Origin: Desulfoglaeba alkanexedens ALDC
GTDB lineage: Bacteria; Desulfobacterota; Syntrophobacteria; Syntrophobacterales; DSM-9756
Direction: 5' to 3'
Assembly (NCBI RefSeq): GCF_005377625.1
Contig: NZ_CP040098.1
Span: forward strand, 868,001 to 932,000
DNA length: 64,000 nucleotides
The first letter of the stretch is position 1; every line of letters starts with the position of its first letter. Below are positions 62,476 through 64,000 of the stretch, in pieces. Under the pieces are notes generated by a model, which was not told the DNA's origin, did no database searches, and saw nothing but the letters and a program-made list of their open reading frames with translations. The translations under genes and the position numbers were made by a program.

Positions 62476-63226
62476 CCGCCTCCGGCTCCACCAACCGCGG
62501 GAGAATCTCGCCCGCCTTCCCGAGGAGACTGACGTCCAGCATGCTGCTGAACGGAGTGGGTTCCAGGTTGATTTCGGCCACGAACGCTCCGTGTTTTCTG
62601 GCGTAGAGCCCCATGGAAGCGGCCGGCTGGACCACGGCCGATGTCCCGATCACCAGCATCAGATCGCAGGATCGAAGCCCTTCGTAGACCCTCTCCAGCA
62701 CCTCGGGATCCAGCGCCTCCCCGAACCAGACCACGTCGGGCCGAAGCAGCCCACCGCACACACCGCACGTAGGCAGTTCGGGAAGCGGCACACGGCGGTC
62801 TTCGGAGGTTACGGCGCAGCGCGTGCAGCGCACCCGCCAGATGTTGCCGTGAAGCTCCAGTACATTGCGGCTTCCGGCCTCTTGGTGCAGGTTGTCGATG
62901 TTCTGGGTGACGAGGGTGAAACGGGGAAAGCGCCGCTCCATGGCGGCCAAGGCGCGGTGGCCTGGATTCGGCGAGAGCGGACCCAGCAGCTCCCGCCTCC
63001 AGTTGTAGAACGCCCATACCAGACGCGGGTCTCGGGCGAAAGCTTCCGGGGTGGCGAGATCCACGGCCCGGTGACTCCGCCACAGGCCCCCTTCCCCACG
63101 GAAGGTGGGCACACCGGACTCCGCGGAAACTCCGGCCCCGGTCAGCGCCACCACATGGTGAGCCTGACGGAGCCGTTCCTTGAGTTGAGTCAGGGCGCGT
63201 TCCAGGACGGGATCGCCTGCGCTCAC
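62471..63226 (-). CDS. Sir2-family NAD-dependent protein deacylase, SIRT5-like
   Basis: A 251-residue sirtuin. NAD motifs LTGAGVSAESGVPTFRG, TQNIDNLHQEAGS and ELHGNIW with the catalytic His; zinc Cys in VRCTRC and PTCGVCGG; GTSAVVQPA and INLEPTPF follow. FYNWRR holds the Tyr-x-x-Arg pair that in SIRT5/CobB binds succinyl or malonyl groups, so deacylation of acidic acyl-lysines is likely. The GTG at 63226 with GGAGGAAC upstream overlaps the previous stop as GTGA; an earlier in-frame ATG (63277) inside the ATP-grasp gene is less likely. The gene ends inside a 15-bp repeat. Confidence 0.9.
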   Translation of the reverse strand: MSAGDPVLERALTQLKERLRQAHHVVALTGAGVSAESGVPTFRGEGGLWRSHRAVDLATPEAFARDPRLVWAFYNWRRELLGPLSPNPGHRALAAMERRFPRFTLVTQNIDNLHQEAGSRNVLELHGNIWRVRCTRCAVTSEDRRVPLPELPTCGVCGGLLRPDVVWFGEALDPEVLERVYEGLRSCDLMLVIGTSAVVQPAASMGLYARKHGAFVAEINLEPTPFSSMLDVSLLGKAGEILPRLVEPEAA

Positions 63227-64000
63227 AACGTTCCTCCATCGTCCAGGCGTTTCAGGATCTCGTGGATGTTCAGACACCGCCTATGGAAGCCTTCCAGGCC
63301 GTAAACCATGTTCGCTTCCAGCACGTAGTAGCGGCCGTCATGCCGGCAGATGTCCAGGCCCACTTCGCCGAACCCGCACCGGCAGGCCACATCGCGCGCG
63401 AAATCCAGGGCGTCTTCCGGAATGGCATCGAACACCAGCGAAGCTCCCAGGGAAACATTGTTTCGAAATTCGCCGGGGGGTGCCACCCGCCAGTAGGCGT
63501 GCACCACCCGGCCCGCGATCAGAACCACCCGAAGGTCCCGGTCGATCGGGAGGTATTCCTGGATGTACGCGGGTCGACAGCGCGCCAGGTATCGCTCCAG
63601 GTCCTTTCGGTTTTCGATCCGCCAGACGCCGGAGCCCTGCGAAGATCCCAGGGGATCTTTCGCGATGAAGGGGTACGTGAAATCGCTGAGGATGCAGGGG
63701 CTCCGACGCCTTCCGTAATAGACTTTCGTCCTGGGATGCGAAACGTCGAGAAGCTGGAACAAGCCGGTCTGCCGGATCTTGTTTCCCATGAATTCGTAAT
63801 AGTTCCGCGGAAAGACGTCCTTTCCGGTGGAAAGGAAGAACGTCTCGTAAAGCCGGCTCGGATAGTAGATCTTGGCGGCACCGCGGATCAGGTCCCGCTC
63901 CTCCCCGGAATAGTCCTCCCAGTTGGGCCGGACCCCCAGGCACCTGAAGGACGGGCACCCCCGCGGCCTCTTACCCAGGGAGACTTTCTCACGACCCGAT
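63223..64000 (-). CDS. ATP-grasp (RimK-like) protein, 5' end outside window
   Basis: The frame is open to the right edge, so the N-terminus is missing; 258 codons are visible. Features of an ATP-grasp fold are KDVFPRNYYEFMGNKIRQTG with LFQLLDVSHPRT, FIAKDPLGSSQGSGV (ATP-binding loop), AYIQEYLPIDRDLRVVLI, and the metal site GEVGLDICRHDGRYYVLEAN with a final Glu/Asn pair. Substrate unknown; RimK-type members ligate amino acids to proteins or peptides. Its stop overlaps the sirtuin GTG (GTGA), suggesting coupled translation. Confidence 0.82.
   Translation of the reverse strand, partial: SGREKVSLGKRPRGCPSFRCLGVRPNWEDYSGEERDLIRGAAKIYYPSRLYETFFLSTGKDVFPRNYYEFMGNKIRQTGLFQLLDVSHPRTKVYYGRRRSPCILSDFTYPFIAKDPLGSSQGSGVWRIENRKDLERYLARCRPAYIQEYLPIDRDLRVVLIAGRVVHAYWRVAPPGEFRNNVSLGASLVFDAIPEDALDFARDVACRCGFGEVGLDICRHDGRYYVLEANMVYGLEGFHRRCLNIHEILKRLDDGGTL

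Overview
The window is GC-rich, densely packed bacterial chromosome. It suggests an anaerobic member of the Desulfobacterota, perhaps near Syntrophobacterales. The grounds are a complex I locus whose NADH-input subunits resemble electron-bifurcating enzymes, UbiA/UbiE/UbiD-type quinone genes of the kind used in the futalosine menaquinone route, many receiver/kinase genes, and several families of dispersed palindromes. This assignment is inference; no rRNA or marker gene is present.

Layout. 1-14966 (minus): one long nuo operon in the order E-F-A-B-C-D-H-I-J-K-L-M-N, followed by a short NuoF-like electron-wire protein with no flavin domain and a NuoG that runs off the left edge. 15171-17629 (minus): receiver/kinase pair and a GNAT protein. 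17812-19749 (plus): proC and rnz. 20003-21349 (minus): CCA-adding enzyme. 21383-23525 (plus): promoter, a 43-residue membrane peptide, a leucine leader peptide with a terminator/antiterminator, leuA and its terminator. 23518-29098 (minus): rlmD, class A penicillin-binding protein, TPR lipoprotein, AI-2E family permease. 29372-32896 (plus): UbiA, UbiE and UbiD family genes. 32961-37063 (minus): panE and a RecB-family nuclease. 37298-39610 (plus): a cysteine synthase fused to a cysteinyl-tRNA synthetase-like domain that has lost its catalytic motifs. 39740-41336 (minus): a YgiT-type protein beside a toxin gene cut by a repeat, and a lysine 2,3-aminomutase-like enzyme. 42174-45154: uvrC, a DUF721 protein (minus) and tRNA-Arg(CCU). 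45327-54585 (minus): bacteriohemerythrin, a four-gene receiver/HDOD/HD-GYP-like/kinase operon, a decayed kinase, an unknown protein and a Cache-type kinase. 54959-57263 (plus): HAD phosphatase and M24 peptidase. 57283-59976 (minus): plsB. 60124-61839 (plus): recN. 62471-64000 (minus): sirtuin and an ATP-grasp protein running off the right edge.

Intergenic space is full of repeats. There are REP-like hairpins around TGTAGGAGC..GGC, a palindrome with arms GTTCCCAAGC/GCTTGGGAAC, heptamer arrays, and two copies (about 600 and 460 bp) of a composite element with matching inverted ends that carries the last two repeat types.

The observations I rate highest are the cysteine synthase/dead-CysRS fusion, the flavinless NuoF-like subunit in a rearranged complex I operon, the leucine attenuator upstream of leuA, and the TIR-bounded composite repeat.
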